Below are positions 8,163-18,626 of a DNA stretch of 64,000 nt, one piece after another. The position numbers and the translations under genes are program-made. The notes under the pieces are model-generated. The model ran no database searches. It worked only from the letters and a program-made list of their open reading frames with translations, and was not told the DNA's origin. Source of the stretch: DASQPA01 sp963756455 (GTDB lineage: Bacteria > Acidobacteriota > Thermoanaerobaculia > Multivoradales > UBA5704); NCBI GenBank assembly GCA_963756455.1, contig CAVWNC010000004.1, positions 434,001 through 498,000 of the forward strand, given 5' to 3'. Within the stretch, counting starts at the first letter, position 1. Every line of letters begins with the position of its first letter.

Positions 8163-9876
8163 CGAACAGGAGGTTGTTGCCCGAACGGGCGACGACCGGG
8201 GTGGTGGCGAGCGCCGGCGGGAGGGAGCGCCGGTCGACGACCAGGTAGACCCGGCCGGGACCGTTCCAGCGCCGCCAGAGCTCCGCCTCTCCGATCATCC
8301 AGCGCGAGACGTCCTCGTGGCTCATCCCGTAGGCGAGCTCCCCGGTCCAAGCCGCGACGGTCACCGTCCTTCCCAGGTAGAACGGCAAATCCTGAAAGTA
8401 GTCGTGATAGCTCGCCACCTCGTCGCCGGCCTGGAGCCGGGAGCGGATGGCGAGGGCGAGCGCCTTGACCGACCGCCCCGGATCGAGGGGCGGCAGGCTC
8501 GTCGCGAGGGTGGTCAAGAAGAGCGCCGCGGTCACCCCGCAGGCGAGGAGGGCGGCCCGCGCCCGCCCGGCGCGGTCCAATAGGAGAGGCAGGAGGCCCA
8601 TCAGGAAGAAGCTTCCAGCGAGGGCATAGGCGAAGAGGCCGAGCTGGCTCGCGAACTCGGCGGCCTTGGGGACGCGGGGGAGGACGAGGAAGGCGCTCCC
8701 CAGGATGCCGGCGAGGACGAGGAGCGAGAGGTAGGTGAGGCCGCGCTTCCCGGAAGCCCTCTCCCCGACGCCGTCCCAGGCGCGGGCGAGATCGCGCCCG
8801 AGGAGGAGGGCGAGCGGCGGCAGGACGGGGAGGATGTAGGGGACGAGCTTCGAGCTCGACAGCGAGAAGAAGGCGAAGACCAGCCCGGCCCAGAGGAGGA
8901 GGAAGAGGACCGCCCGGTGTTCTCCGGGGTCCCCCGGGTCCTCGGGGTCCTGTCGGGACCTCCAGGCGTCGCGGATCGCCCGCGGCAGGAAGACCGTCCA
9001 GGGGAGCATTCCCGCCAAGAGAATGGGGAGGAAGAACCAGATCGGCTCGTAGCGCTTGTGGACCGTCGTCGTGTAGCGCAGGAAGTGCTCATGGATGAAG
9101 TAGAACCAGGCGAACTCCGGGTTGGCGAAGGAAACCAGGAGGTGCCAGGGCACGGCGATCAGGAAGAAGAGGCCGATCCCGGCGGGGGAGAGGGCGAGGC
9201 GGACGAGCCGCCAGTCCCGCCAGTCGCTCCAGTCCCGGGTGACGAGCATCCAGGGGACCAGGACCATGCCCGGGATGACGATCCCGATGAGTCCCTTGGT
9301 CAGGGTGGCGAGGGCGGCAGCGCCGTAGAAGAGCCAGATCCACAGCCGGCGCTCCCGGGGGTCCGCGGCGCGCGAGGCAAGGAGGAAGGCGAGGAGGGTC
9401 ACGGTCAGGAAGGCGGAGACCGCCATGTCGAGGGTGACCGCCTCGCCGAGACCGAACCAGAGAGGGGTCGTGGCGAGCACGACCCCCGCCCCGAGTCCCG
9501 CCCGGCGGCCGAAGAGCCGGCGCCCGGCGATGTAGACGGCGAGGACCCCCACGAGCGCGAAAAAGGCGGGAGCGAGGCGGACGGCCCACTCCCCTGACCC
9601 GAAGAGGCGGAGCGCTCCCGCCTCGATCCAGTAGAACAGGGGAGGCTTCTCGAAGTACTTGACCCCATTGAGCCGGGGCGTGATCCAGTCGCCCGTCGCG
9701 ACCATCTCGCGCGGGATCTCCGCATAGCGCCCCTCGTCCGGCGACCAGAGAGCCCGGCGGCCGAGATGGGGGCCGTAGAGGAGGGCGACGCCGAAGACGA
9801 GAAGGAGGAGGTCGCGCAGGAACGAGCCCCGGGGGGCGAGGGACGGCGGGGCAGGGGCGGCGAGCGGTTCTTCCAT
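8149..9876 (-). CDS. Glycosyltransferase family 39 (ArnT/PMT-type) integral membrane protein
   Basis: A 575-residue protein from ATG 9876. The first periplasmic loop has the hallmark WSPDEGRYAEIPREM, containing the catalytic Asp-Glu pair, followed by DWITPRLNGVKYFEKPPL, the lipid-sugar binding loop of ArnT-like enzymes. About twelve transmembrane helices follow, then a small C-terminal periplasmic domain. Family members move a sugar (Ara4N, mannose and others) from a polyprenyl-phosphate carrier to lipid A or protein. The donor cannot be told from the sequence. The gene converges on, and overlaps by 14 bp, the O-antigen ligase-like gene. The 12-mer at 9890-9901, 14 bp upstream, is its likely promoter. 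Confidence 0.88.
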   Translation of the reverse strand: MEEPLAAPAPPSLAPRGSFLRDLLLLVFGVALLYGPHLGRRALWSPDEGRYAEIPREMVATGDWITPRLNGVKYFEKPPLFYWIEAGALRLFGSGEWAVRLAPAFFALVGVLAVYIAGRRLFGRRAGLGAGVVLATTPLWFGLGEAVTLDMAVSAFLTVTLLAFLLASRAADPRERRLWIWLFYGAAALATLTKGLIGIVIPGMVLVPWMLVTRDWSDWRDWRLVRLALSPAGIGLFFLIAVPWHLLVSFANPEFAWFYFIHEHFLRYTTTVHKRYEPIWFFLPILLAGMLPWTVFLPRAIRDAWRSRQDPEDPGDPGEHRAVLFLLLWAGLVFAFFSLSSSKLVPYILPVLPPLALLLGRDLARAWDGVGERASGKRGLTYLSLLVLAGILGSAFLVLPRVPKAAEFASQLGLFAYALAGSFFLMGLLPLLLDRAGRARAALLACGVTAALFLTTLATSLPPLDPGRSVKALALAIRSRLQAGDEVASYHDYFQDLPFYLGRTVTVAAWTGELAYGMSHEDVSRWMIGEAELWRRWNGPGRVYLVVDRRSLPPALATTPVVARSGNNLLFVNRP

Positions 9877-9889
9877 GGCGCGGAGCTGC

Positions 9890-9901
9890 CTACTCTATAG
9901 C
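9890..9901 (-). promoter_or_regulatory. Probable -10 region of the glycosyltransferase gene
   Basis: Minus strand GCTATAGAGTAG with TTG just upstream (extended -10 TTGCTATAGAGT), 14 bp before the ATG at 9876. The same 12-mer precedes the DUF1801 gene. The short leader suggests no room for a strong Shine-Dalgarno. Confidence 0.4.
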
Positions 9902-9956
9902 AACGCCCGGCAGGACGGCTTGGGCTCCACGGGCGTGTCGGGCTTCTCCGTCCTCT

Positions 9957-10295
9957 CTACCGCCCCGCCCACCACGCCCACGCCAAGAGGATCAGAACGG
10001 CCGCGAGGCCGACCAGCGCCCGCTTGCGCCGGTTCTTGCGGTAGAGCTGCCAGACCGACTCGTCCAGGTAGATTCCTCCCGGCGCCGGGTGGAGGGCGCC
10101 GAATTTGAGGAAGCGGCGGATCTGCCAGGCCTTCACGGGGTTCCTGGTTTCGACGACGATCGCCGAGTCCGGTTCCGTCGCGTGGGCATCCCGGAGGGTG
10201 CGGAGAAGAGTCTTCTCGGCACTGGCCATCGCCCCGGTCAGGAGGGTCAGGAGCGCGGTGAAAATTTCCAGGATCTGGTGTCGCACCGGGAGCAT
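9957..10295 (-). CDS. Hypothetical protein with N- and C-terminal hydrophobic segments
   Basis: A 112-residue protein from ATG 10295, with GTGAGAAG directly upstream. Longer in-frame starts to 10508 would run into the formate dehydrogenase gene and are rejected. The N-terminus (EIFTALLTLLTGAM) is amphipathic. The middle (SAIVVETRNPVKAWQIRRF and GGIYLDESVWQLYRKN) is conserved-looking, and a single strong transmembrane segment (ALVGLAAVLILLAWAWWAG) ends the protein, so it may be tail-anchored. No family is recognised. It is divergent from the selenocysteine formate dehydrogenase, and the two promoters share about 43 bp. Confidence 0.6.
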   Translation of the reverse strand: MLPVRHQILEIFTALLTLLTGAMASAEKTLLRTLRDAHATEPDSAIVVETRNPVKAWQIRRFLKFGALHPAPGGIYLDESVWQLYRKNRRKRALVGLAAVLILLAWAWWAGR

Positions 10296-10309
10296 CTTCT
10301 CACGTGGGC

Positions 10310-10330
10310 TATACTCCGCCCCATAGGAGG
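10310..10330 (+). promoter_or_regulatory. Promoter -10 and ribosome binding site of the formate dehydrogenase operon
   Basis: TATACT at 10310-10315 in the context GGGCTATACTCCGCC is a good -10. AGGAGG at 10325-10330 is a consensus Shine-Dalgarno 8 nt before the ATG at 10339. Both support 10339 as a genuine gene start rather than a random internal methionine of a longer gene. The similar context GGGATAGACTCCGCC occurs at 28867-28881 before the glycoamylase gene. Confidence 0.6.
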
Positions 10331-10338
10331 TTTTCCCC

Positions 10339-12282
10339 ATGAGACAGCGCGAAACCCGACTCCAAACCCCTCTGGTCAGAGACGGCGGCGTGCTCCGCCC
10401 GGCGACCTGGGACGAGGCGTTGGACCGTGCCGCTGCCGACTTCCGTTCGGCCGTCGAGGCGAAGGGACCGACGACGTTCGGCCTCTTCAGCTGCTCCAAA
10501 ACGACCAACGAGATGAACTACCTGGCGCAGAAGTTCGCCCGGACGGTGATCGGCAGCAACAACATCGACAGCTGCAACCGGACGTGACACGCCCCTAGCG
10601 TCGTCGGTCTGGCGACGGTTTTCGGTATGGGCGGCGGGACGACCTCCTATGGGGAGGTCGAGGAGACGGATGTCATCCTCCTCTGGGGCAGCAACGCCCG
10701 GGAGACGCACCCGATCTTCTTCCATCACGTCTTGAAGGGCATCCACAACGGGGCGCGGCTCTATGCCGTGGACCCCCGGCGGACGACGTCCGCCGACTGG
10801 GCGGTACGCCACCTGCCTCTGAACGTGGGAAGCGACGTCGCTCTGGCGAATGCCGTGGCCCGGGAGATCCTCGCGGCGGGGCTCGAAAACAAGAGCTTCA
10901 TCGAGAACGCGACGTCCGGTTTCCAGGCGTTCCAGGAAAACGTGGAGCCCTGGACCCTGGAGCGCGCCGAGGCAGTGACCGGCGTGCCCGCGGCATCGAT
11001 CCGCGAGATGGCCCATGCCTACGCCCGGGCCGACCGCGCCGTCATCTGCTGGACCCTGGGGATCACCGAGCACCACAACGCGGTCGACAACGTCCGTTCG
11101 CTCATCAACCTCTCCCTCTTGACCGGCCACGTGGGGCGCTACGGCTCGGGGGTCAATCCGCTCCGGGGGCAGAACAACGTGCAGGGCGGCGGCGACATGG
11201 GGGCTCTCCCGGACCGGTTGCCCGGCTTCCAGCACGTCGAGAACGCCGAATTGCGGGGGAAGTTCGAGCGCGCCTGGGGAGTGAAGATCCCGCCGAAGAG
11301 CGGCTGGCACCTCTCCGGGATGTTCGACGCCATGGAGCGCGGCGACCTGACGGCGCTCTACGTCATCGGCGAGAATCCGGCGAGCTCGGAGTCCGACCAG
11401 CATCGCACCATGCGCCTCTTGAGCGGCCTCGACACCCTGGTCGTCCAGGACATGCTCTTGACCGAGACCGCCAAGCTCGCCCACGTCGTCTTCCCCGCCG
11501 CCGCCGGCTGGTGCGAATCGGAAGGCACGGTGACCAACAGCGAGCGCCGGGTGCAGCGGGTCCGCCGCGCCCTAAAGCCACCGGATGGGGTGCGCGACGA
11601 CATCGAGATCCTCTGCGATCTCGCCCGCCGCATGGGCCGGGACCTGGGCGATACCGGCGCCGAGGCGCTGTGGAACGAGGTGCGGACACTGAGCCCGGCC
11701 CACGCCGGGATGTCCTACGCCCGGTTGGAGGAGGGCGGCCTCCAGTGGCCGTGCTACGACGAGACCCATCCGGGGGAGATGTACCTCCACGGCCGGCTCT
11801 GGGAGCGGCCGGTCGTCGGTCCGCTCGCACCCTTCGCCGTGGTGCAGGACGATCCGCCGATCGAGGCCCTGTCGGAGGAGTTCCCCTTCCGCCTGACCAC
11901 CGGGCGGCGGCTCGATTCCTACAACACGGGCGTTCAGACCGGCCTCTACGCCTCGCCCAACCGCCGGCGCGAAACCCTGGACCTCTTCCCGGAGGACGGC
12001 CGGCGTCTCGGGATGACCGAGGGGGAGGTCGTCCGCGTCGTCTCCCGGCGAGGCACGGTGCTCGCCCCGGTGCGCTTCGATCCCGGTCTCCGCCCGGGCC
12101 TCGCCTTCCTCACCTTCCACTTCCCCGACCAGGTGGCGACCAACGAGCTGACGGTCGACGCCGTCGATCCGCTCTCCGGCACCTCCGAGTTCAAGGCCGC
12201 CGCGGTGCGGGTCGAGAAGGTGTCGCCGAAGGTTCTGGCGGCAGCCGAGTCGGCGGACGTGCCGGTTCCCGCCCACGCCTGA
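10339..12282 (+). CDS. NAD-dependent formate dehydrogenase, catalytic molybdopterin/tungstopterin subunit with selenocysteine (lacks N-terminal Fe4S4 domain)
   Basis: A 647-residue product read through an in-frame TGA at 10585-10587 as selenocysteine 83. The frame is open on both sides and homologous throughout: upstream ...GSNNIDSCNRT, downstream HAPSVVGLATVFGMGGG, which matches the formate dehydrogenase active site with Sec followed by His. It reduces or oxidises the formate/CO2 pair at a bis-MGD Mo or W centre. It ends with the MGD-binding C-terminal domain (FRLTTGRRLDSYNTG, then GLAFLTFHFPDQ). Unusually it starts at RLQTPLVRDGG, just after where an [4Fe-4S] domain should be; that domain is at the end of the gene at 14088-15104. 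Two separate genes (10339-10587 and 10627-12282) would be a misannotation. SelA/B/C/D must be elsewhere in the genome. Confidence 0.92.
10585..10617 (+). promoter_or_regulatory. Selenocysteine UGA codon and bacterial SECIS hairpin
   Basis: TGA at 10585-10587 is followed by a 7-bp stem, 10599-10605 pairing with 10611-10617 (CGTCGTC with GGCGACG, one T-G wobble), capped by the pentaloop GGTCT at 10606-10610. The E. coli fdhF SECIS, as I remember it, has the same GGUCU apical loop, with GGU CUG as the seventh and eighth codons after UGA, exactly as here. This is the site expected to recruit SelB. Confidence 0.88.
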
Positions 12283-12294
12283 CCGGAGATCTGG

Positions 12295-14087
<1,793 letters not shown>

Positions 14088-14091
<4 letters not shown>

Positions 14092-15104
14092 GCTCGAACC
14101 CCATCCCGCCGGCGGCTCCGGAAGCCGGTCCCACGCCGCTCATTCCGGTTCCCCGCGGGCCGTTGCCGGTCGCCCCGCCGCCGCGGCTGCGGAACCGGGT
14201 CGAGCTGACGATCGACGGCCGGCCGGTGGCGGTGCCGGAGGGGGCGACGCTCCTCGATGCCGCGCGCCAACTGGGGATCGACACGCCGACCCTCTGCTTC
14301 CTCGAAAACCTGACCCCGGTGAACGTCTGCCGCATCTGCGTCGTCGAGGTCGAGGGCGCCCGTACCCTCGTGCCCGCCTGCTCGCGGAAGGCGGAGCCGG
14401 GAATGGTCGTGAAGACCGACTCCCCGCGCGTCCGTCTCTCCCGCCGGCTCGTCCTGGAGCTCCTCGCCTCCTCGGTCGACGTCTCGACGGCGCCGACGAT
14501 CCAGGAGTACATGGCGACCTACGGCGCCGAGCCGGAGCGTTTCGGCGCCCCCGCGCTTCCCGCCGCTTCGGGCGAGCGCGACGCCGCCCGTCCCGGTCAC
14601 CACCACGCTCCGAACGCCGAGACCGCGCTGTCGGCGGCGACCGTCGCCCAGCCGGTCAAGCTCGACAACGACCTCTACACCCGCGACTACTCGAAGTGCA
14701 TCCTCTGCTACAAATGCGTCGAGGCCTGCGGCACCGACGCCCAGAACACCTTCGCCATCGCCGTGGCCGGCCGCGGCTTCGACGCCCGCATCTCGACCGA
14801 GTACGACGTCCCCCTCCCGTCTTCGGCCTGCGTCTACTGCGGCAACTGCATCGGCGTCTGCCCCACCGGCGCCCTGATGTTCAAGAGCGAGCACGACATG
14901 CGCGAGGCGAAGACCTGGGACGAGTCCCGCCAGACCGCGACGGACACCATCTGCGCCTACTGCGGCGTCGGCTGCACGCTCACCGTCCACGTCCAGGACG
15001 AGAAGATCGTCAAGGTCTCCTCGCCGGTCGAGAACGAGGTGACCCACGGGCATCTCTGCATCAAGGGGCGGTTCGGGTGGGAGTATGTGAATCTGCGGAA
15101 GTAG
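14088..15104 (+). CDS. Formate dehydrogenase iron-sulfur subunit: NuoG-like ferredoxin domains plus the detached Fe4S4 domain of the catalytic subunit
   Basis: A 338-residue protein whose ATG overlaps the previous stop. It has a [2Fe-2S] ferredoxin domain (C70, C81, C84, C98), then two [4Fe-4S] clusters (C204/207/210/214 and C248/251/254/258). Residues 287-338 are a molybdopterin-oxidoreductase Fe4S4 domain (C289, C292, C296, C324) with K326 in LCIKG, equivalent to the lysine that relays electrons to the pterin in FDH-H. The protein stops at GRFGWEYVNLRK, where an ordinary FdsA-type catalytic subunit would continue into the molybdopterin domain. Added to the 647-residue product of 10339-12282 it gives about 985 residues, the size of one FdsA. 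So this is the N-terminal third of a split subunit. Confidence 0.9.
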
Positions 15105-15139
15105 GGGCCTTAGGCCACGGGCGCGTTTTCTATCCCCCC

Positions 15140-15694
15140 TCACTCATACACGCAATACCCCGAAATCAACCACCGCCCTCCTGCCTTCCGGAACTTGAAC
15201 TTCGTCTTCCACTGGTAGGTCGACTCCACCTCCGCCGTCGCCGTGTCCCCGTGGACGGCGACGCTCGTGAGCTTCAGGTGGTCGACGAAGTCCTTCTTGT
15301 AGTCGTACTCCTGGGCGCAGAAAAAGAGGTCCATATCTTCCGTTTCGAGGAGCGGACCCCTGCCGTCTTTCGCCATCTGATCGAACTCCGCCTTCGGCAT
15401 CGCCGCGAACTGGGCCTCGTACTTTTTGTAGTAGCGCTCGACCGCACTGGGGAAGTCGGGGGTGAAGTAGCCGCTCGCGACGAACCGGTCGGCGAAGGGA
15501 CGGAGGGTCTTGGTGTCGAGGTAGAACTTCGTGCTCCCTCTGATGTCCACGATCTTCGGTTCCAGCGCGGCCACCTCCAGGTGGTGGGCGAGCACCCAGG
15601 TGTAGAAGCCCTGGACGGTCTTCTGGAGATCCTGCTGCGGCGGGCCGGGGAGGGCCGCAAGGAGGAGCACGAGGGGGAGCGCGGTCAGGGTCAA
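15140..15694 (-). CDS. Secreted DUF3828-like protein
   Basis: A 184-residue protein with a start TTG at 15694 that overlaps the TGA stop of the upstream formate-tetrahydrofolate ligase gene (TTGA), which implies translational coupling. The first ~20 residues (LTALPLVLLLAALPGPP) are a short Sec signal. The mature part has the DUF3828 layout: QDLQKTVQGFYTWVLAHH at the start, a Tyr/Phe-rich middle (ERYYKKYEAQFAAMP) and a strand-rich end (VHGDTATAEVEST, then GGRWLISGYCVYE). DUF3828/NTF2-like proteins are periplasmic with unknown ligands. Its link to one-carbon metabolism may be no more than shared transcription. Confidence 0.7.
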   Translation of the reverse strand: MTLTALPLVLLLAALPGPPQQDLQKTVQGFYTWVLAHHLEVAALEPKIVDIRGSTKFYLDTKTLRPFADRFVASGYFTPDFPSAVERYYKKYEAQFAAMPKAEFDQMAKDGRGPLLETEDMDLFFCAQEYDYKKDFVDHLKLTSVAVHGDTATAEVESTYQWKTKFKFRKAGGRWLISGYCVYE

Positions 15695-17364
15695 AAGAGC
15701 CCGACGACTTTCCCTTGGGCGTCGATGTCGATCGCCCGGGCCGAGGGGATCTTGGGGAGACCGGGCATGGTCATGATGTCGCCGCAGATCATGACGACGA
15801 ACTCGGCTCCCGCCGCCAGGCGGACCTCACGGATGTCGATCTCGTGTCCGGAGGCGGTGCCCAGGCGTTGGGCGTCGGTCGAGAAGGAGTACTGGGTCTT
15901 CGCCACGCAGACGGGGTAGTGCCCGAAACCGTCTTTCTGCAGCCGGTCGATCTGCTCTTTGACCTTGGCGCTCGCGGTGACCCCGGCGGCGCGGTAGATC
16001 TTTTTGGAGATCTTCTCGATCTTCTCCCAGAGGGTATCGGCATCGTCGTAGACGAAGTGGAACGACGACTCCCGCTCGCAGAGCTCGATGACGACCCGCG
16101 CGAGATCCGCGGCGCCTTTGCCGCCTTCGGCCCAGTGATTGGCGAGGACCGCCGAGACGCCGAGCTCCGCCATCCGCGCCTCGACGAGCTTCACTTCCGC
16201 CTCGGTATCGGACACGAAGCGGTTGATCGCGACGACCACCGGGATGCCGTAGTGCTGCTGCACGTTCTCGACGTGGCGCTCGAGGTTCGCGAGCCCCTTT
16301 TCCAGGGCTGGCAGATCCTCCTGGGTGATCGTCTTGAGGTTCCCGCCGCCGTGGTACTTGAGGGCGCGGACGGTGGCGACGACGACCGCCGCCGCGGGTT
16401 TCAGGCCCGCTTTCCGGCACTTGATGTCGACGAACTTCTCGCCCCCTAAGTCCGCCCCGAAGCCGGCCTCGGTGACGACGTAGTCGGCGAGCTTCAGCGC
16501 GGCCCGGGTCGCGATCACCGAGTTGCAGCCGTGCGCGATGTTGGCGAAGGGGCCGCCGTGGACGAAGGCGGGGTTGTTTTCGAGCGTCTGCACGAGGTTC
16601 GGCTTGAAGGCGTCCTTCAGGAGGACGGTCATCGCCCCCTGCGCTTCCAGGTCGCGGGCGCGGATCGGCTTGCGGTCGCGGGTCGTCGCCACGATGATGT
16701 TGCCCAGGCGCTCCCGGAGATCCTCGATCGAGGTCGCGAGACAGAGGATCGCCATCACCTCGGAGGCCGCGACGATGTCGAAGCCGTCCTGGCGCGGAAA
16801 GCCGTTCCCGACCCCGCCCAGGCCGGCGGTGATGTCCCGGAGCGCCCGGTCGTTCATGTCCATCACCCGCCGCCAGGTGATCCGCCGGACGTCGATCCCC
16901 AGGTCGTTACCGTGGTGGACGTGGTTGTCGAGGAGCGCGGCGAGGAGGTTGTTGGCGAGGGCGATGGCGTTGAAATCGCCGGTGAAGTGGAGGTTGATGT
17001 CCTCCATGGGGACGACCTGGGCATAGCCGCCGCCGGCGGCGCCCCCCTTCATGCCGAAAACCGGCCCCAGGGAGGGCTCGCGCAGACAGATCACCGCCTT
17101 CTTGCCGAGGTGGTTCAGGGCGTCGCCCAGGCCCACGGTGGTCGTCGTCTTGCCCTCCCCGGCCGGGGTGGGAGTCATCGCCGTCACCAGGATCAGCTTG
17201 CCGTCCGGCCGGTCTTTCAGGCTCGCGATGTAATCCAGGGAGATCTTCGCCTTGGTATGACCGTAGGGCTCCAGGGAGGCCTCGGGGATGCCCAGCTTGT
17301 CTTTAGCCACCTGGGAGATGCGTTCGAGCTTTGCCTGTTGCGCGATTTCGATGTCAGACGCCAT
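15691..17364 (-). CDS. fhs: Formate-tetrahydrofolate ligase
   Basis: A 557-residue protein from ATG 17364, the family's usual length. It joins formate to tetrahydrofolate with ATP to give 10-formyl-THF in the cytoplasm. Visible signatures: P-loop TPTPAGEGKTTTTVGLGDAL, LREPSLGPVFGMKGGAAGGG, the GDFNAIALANNLLAALLDNH stretch, and FVHGGPFANIAHGCNS. It is convergent with the formate dehydrogenase operon, whose end is at 15104; together they connect CO2/formate with the folate C1 pool, as in the methyl branch of the Wood-Ljungdahl pathway or in formate assimilation. A rho-independent-like hairpin lies upstream at 17405-17438. Longer in-frame starts upstream would read through the neighbouring phosphoesterase and are rejected. 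Confidence 0.96.
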   Translation of the reverse strand: MASDIEIAQQAKLERISQVAKDKLGIPEASLEPYGHTKAKISLDYIASLKDRPDGKLILVTAMTPTPAGEGKTTTTVGLGDALNHLGKKAVICLREPSLGPVFGMKGGAAGGGYAQVVPMEDINLHFTGDFNAIALANNLLAALLDNHVHHGNDLGIDVRRITWRRVMDMNDRALRDITAGLGGVGNGFPRQDGFDIVAASEVMAILCLATSIEDLRERLGNIIVATTRDRKPIRARDLEAQGAMTVLLKDAFKPNLVQTLENNPAFVHGGPFANIAHGCNSVIATRAALKLADYVVTEAGFGADLGGEKFVDIKCRKAGLKPAAAVVVATVRALKYHGGGNLKTITQEDLPALEKGLANLERHVENVQQHYGIPVVVAINRFVSDTEAEVKLVEARMAELGVSAVLANHWAEGGKGAADLARVVIELCERESSFHFVYDDADTLWEKIEKISKKIYRAAGVTASAKVKEQIDRLQKDGFGHYPVCVAKTQYSFSTDAQRLGTASGHEIDIREVRLAAGAEFVVMICGDIMTMPGLPKIPSARAIDIDAQGKVVGLF

Positions 17365-17404
17365 GGACTCGCGGGTCTCCTCGCTTGTAGATGAGAATTG
17401 GGAG

Positions 17405-17438
17405 CTCCGGCGGTCCCCTCTTCGGAGAACCGCCGGAG
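17405..17438. terminator. Perfect 10-bp inverted repeat between phosphoesterase and fhs
   Basis: CTCCGGCGGT (17405-17414) pairs with ACCGCCGGAG (17429-17438) around a 14-nt loop. It lies between two minus-strand genes, after the phosphoesterase stop and 41 bp before the fhs start. It may end the upstream transcript or act as a leader structure for fhs. No T-tract follows. Confidence 0.5.
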
Positions 17439-17459
17439 GCGAATGATAGCGCAGGCCCT

Positions 17460-17475
17460 CGCCGCCTTGGCGGCG
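17460..17475 (-). terminator. Short GC hairpin after the phosphoesterase gene
   Basis: CGCCGCC-TT-GGCGGCG, a 7-bp stem with a 2-nt loop, 11 bp downstream of the phosphoesterase stop codon. No T-run follows. The tight loop makes it a plausible but unproven terminator component. Confidence 0.35.
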
Positions 17476-17486
17476 GCGAGCGGTGT

Positions 17487-18437
17487 TTACGGGAACATGC
17501 CGGCCTGGAAGAGGTCGGAGAGGTCGTTGTTCGACGACACCGTCGAGAGGAACGACAGGCCGAGGATGCGCTCGACGGACTTGACGATCGAGCTGTGGGT
17601 GTAGGAGACCGTGCCGGTGTAGTTGGCCTTGACCCCGGGGCCGATGGCGAGGAAGGGCATCTTGCCCGTCGAATCCCCCTCGTCCCAGGTGAGGAAGATG
17701 ACGCCGGAGTGGGCGTTGGCCCAGGTGATGATGCGCGGCAGCTCCGACTTCAGCCAGTTGTCCCCGGCCTGGATGGTGTTGCTGTTCGGGCAGCCCGAGG
17801 CGCCGTGCATGTCGTTGCAGAGGTTCGGGGTGATGAAGACATAGCTCGCGATGTTGTTCGCCGCCAGGTCCGTCGCGAACGAGGTGTAGGGTTTGCTGTG
17901 GGCGATGCAGTAGGCGTTGGTCTTGGACGGCGGATTGCCCGAGACGTCCTGAAAGAAGATGAAGGGGTCGTGCTTCGGCGCGTAAAAGCCGCTCGCCGCG
18001 ATGGGGCAGGAGCCGGTCGTCGAGTTCTGTCCCTCCTGGTAGGTCATCCAGGTGGCGCCGCCGACCGAGTTCTTGATCTGGGTGACCAGGTGGGCGGTGC
18101 TCGCCGTGCTGTTTGAGCTCGACGGGTTGTTGTCGGTCGTGAAGGTGTGATCGGAGAAGGCGTTGGTGCCCGCCTCCATCCACACGTAGTGCGGCTCGCT
18201 CGGGATGGAGAGGGCCAGGGGATCGTTGAAGTTGGTGGCGTGGGCGTAGCTCGGGATCAGGGTGTTGTTGATGTAGGGGGCGTCCGTCGTGTCGCCGTAG
18301 ATCTCCGTCGAGTCATGGTTCTCCATCGCGATCACGAAGACGTGCTGAATGACGGCGGCTTGGGCGGCGGCGAAGCCGGGGAGCCACGCGCCCGCGAACG
18401 CCACCATCGCCATACCGGTCCGGGTCCATTTCCTCAT
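17487..18437 (-). CDS. Secreted phosphoesterase (PF04185, acid phosphatase/phospholipase C-like)
   Basis: A 316-residue protein from ATG 18437, with GGAG 9 nt upstream. A Sec signal ends near FAAAQA (position ~26). The mature enzyme begins with VFVIAMENHDSTEIYGD, the phosphoesterase family's metal-binding MENxS-like motif. It continues with NDPLALSIPSEPHY, PNLCNDMHG and VIFLTWDEGDSTG, the other metal-ligand blocks. Family members are extracytoplasmic hydrolases acting on phosphate monoesters or phospholipid heads. The substrate cannot be read from sequence. At 316 residues it is the short phosphatase form rather than the long bacterial phospholipase C. A leader hairpin lies at 18460-18478. 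Confidence 0.85.
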   Translation of the reverse strand: MRKWTRTGMAMVAFAGAWLPGFAAAQAAVIQHVFVIAMENHDSTEIYGDTTDAPYINNTLIPSYAHATNFNDPLALSIPSEPHYVWMEAGTNAFSDHTFTTDNNPSSSNSTASTAHLVTQIKNSVGGATWMTYQEGQNSTTGSCPIAASGFYAPKHDPFIFFQDVSGNPPSKTNAYCIAHSKPYTSFATDLAANNIASYVFITPNLCNDMHGASGCPNSNTIQAGDNWLKSELPRIITWANAHSGVIFLTWDEGDSTGKMPFLAIGPGVKANYTGTVSYTHSSIVKSVERILGLSFLSTVSSNNDLSDLFQAGMFP

Positions 18438-18459
18438 ACTCCATCTCCTTCAAGTCAGG

Positions 18460-18478
18460 GGTCGCCCTCATGGCGACC
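18460..18478 (-). other. Leader hairpin upstream of the phosphoesterase
   Basis: GGTCGCC-CTCAT-GGCGACC, a 7-bp stem and 5-nt loop, ending 23 nt before the start codon at 18437. It could influence translation or be an operator. Nothing else supports a riboswitch. Confidence 0.3.
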
Positions 18479-18583
18479 TATCGAGGGTCGTTGACGACGC
18501 ACTTTAGCAAACCTGGGACACTTTCCCGCGACACCCCGGGAACGGTGCGGTGAACGCTGGGGCGATTCCATCCGGAACGGGTC

Positions 18584-18589
18584 TAGAAT
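18584..18589 (+). promoter_or_regulatory. Candidate -10 of the M28 peptidase gene
   Basis: TAGAAT in the context GGTCTAGAATGGCC, 38 bp upstream of the ATG at 18627. It fits the TAnnnT class seen at other starts in the window. No -35 was recognised. Confidence 0.35.
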
Positions 18590-18626
18590 GGCCGGCGTTC
18601 GCCAACGCTTCCCTTGAGAGGTCAAA

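Noticed and set aside
10588..10626. fdhA as a pseudogene because of the TGA
   Set aside because: TGA lies at the Sec position, homology continues in frame on both sides, and a SECIS hairpin follows. These explain it better than a nonsense mutation.
15105..15117. GGCC-TTA-GGCC hairpin after the formate dehydrogenase operon as a terminator
   Set aside because: A 4-bp stem with no T-run; too weak.
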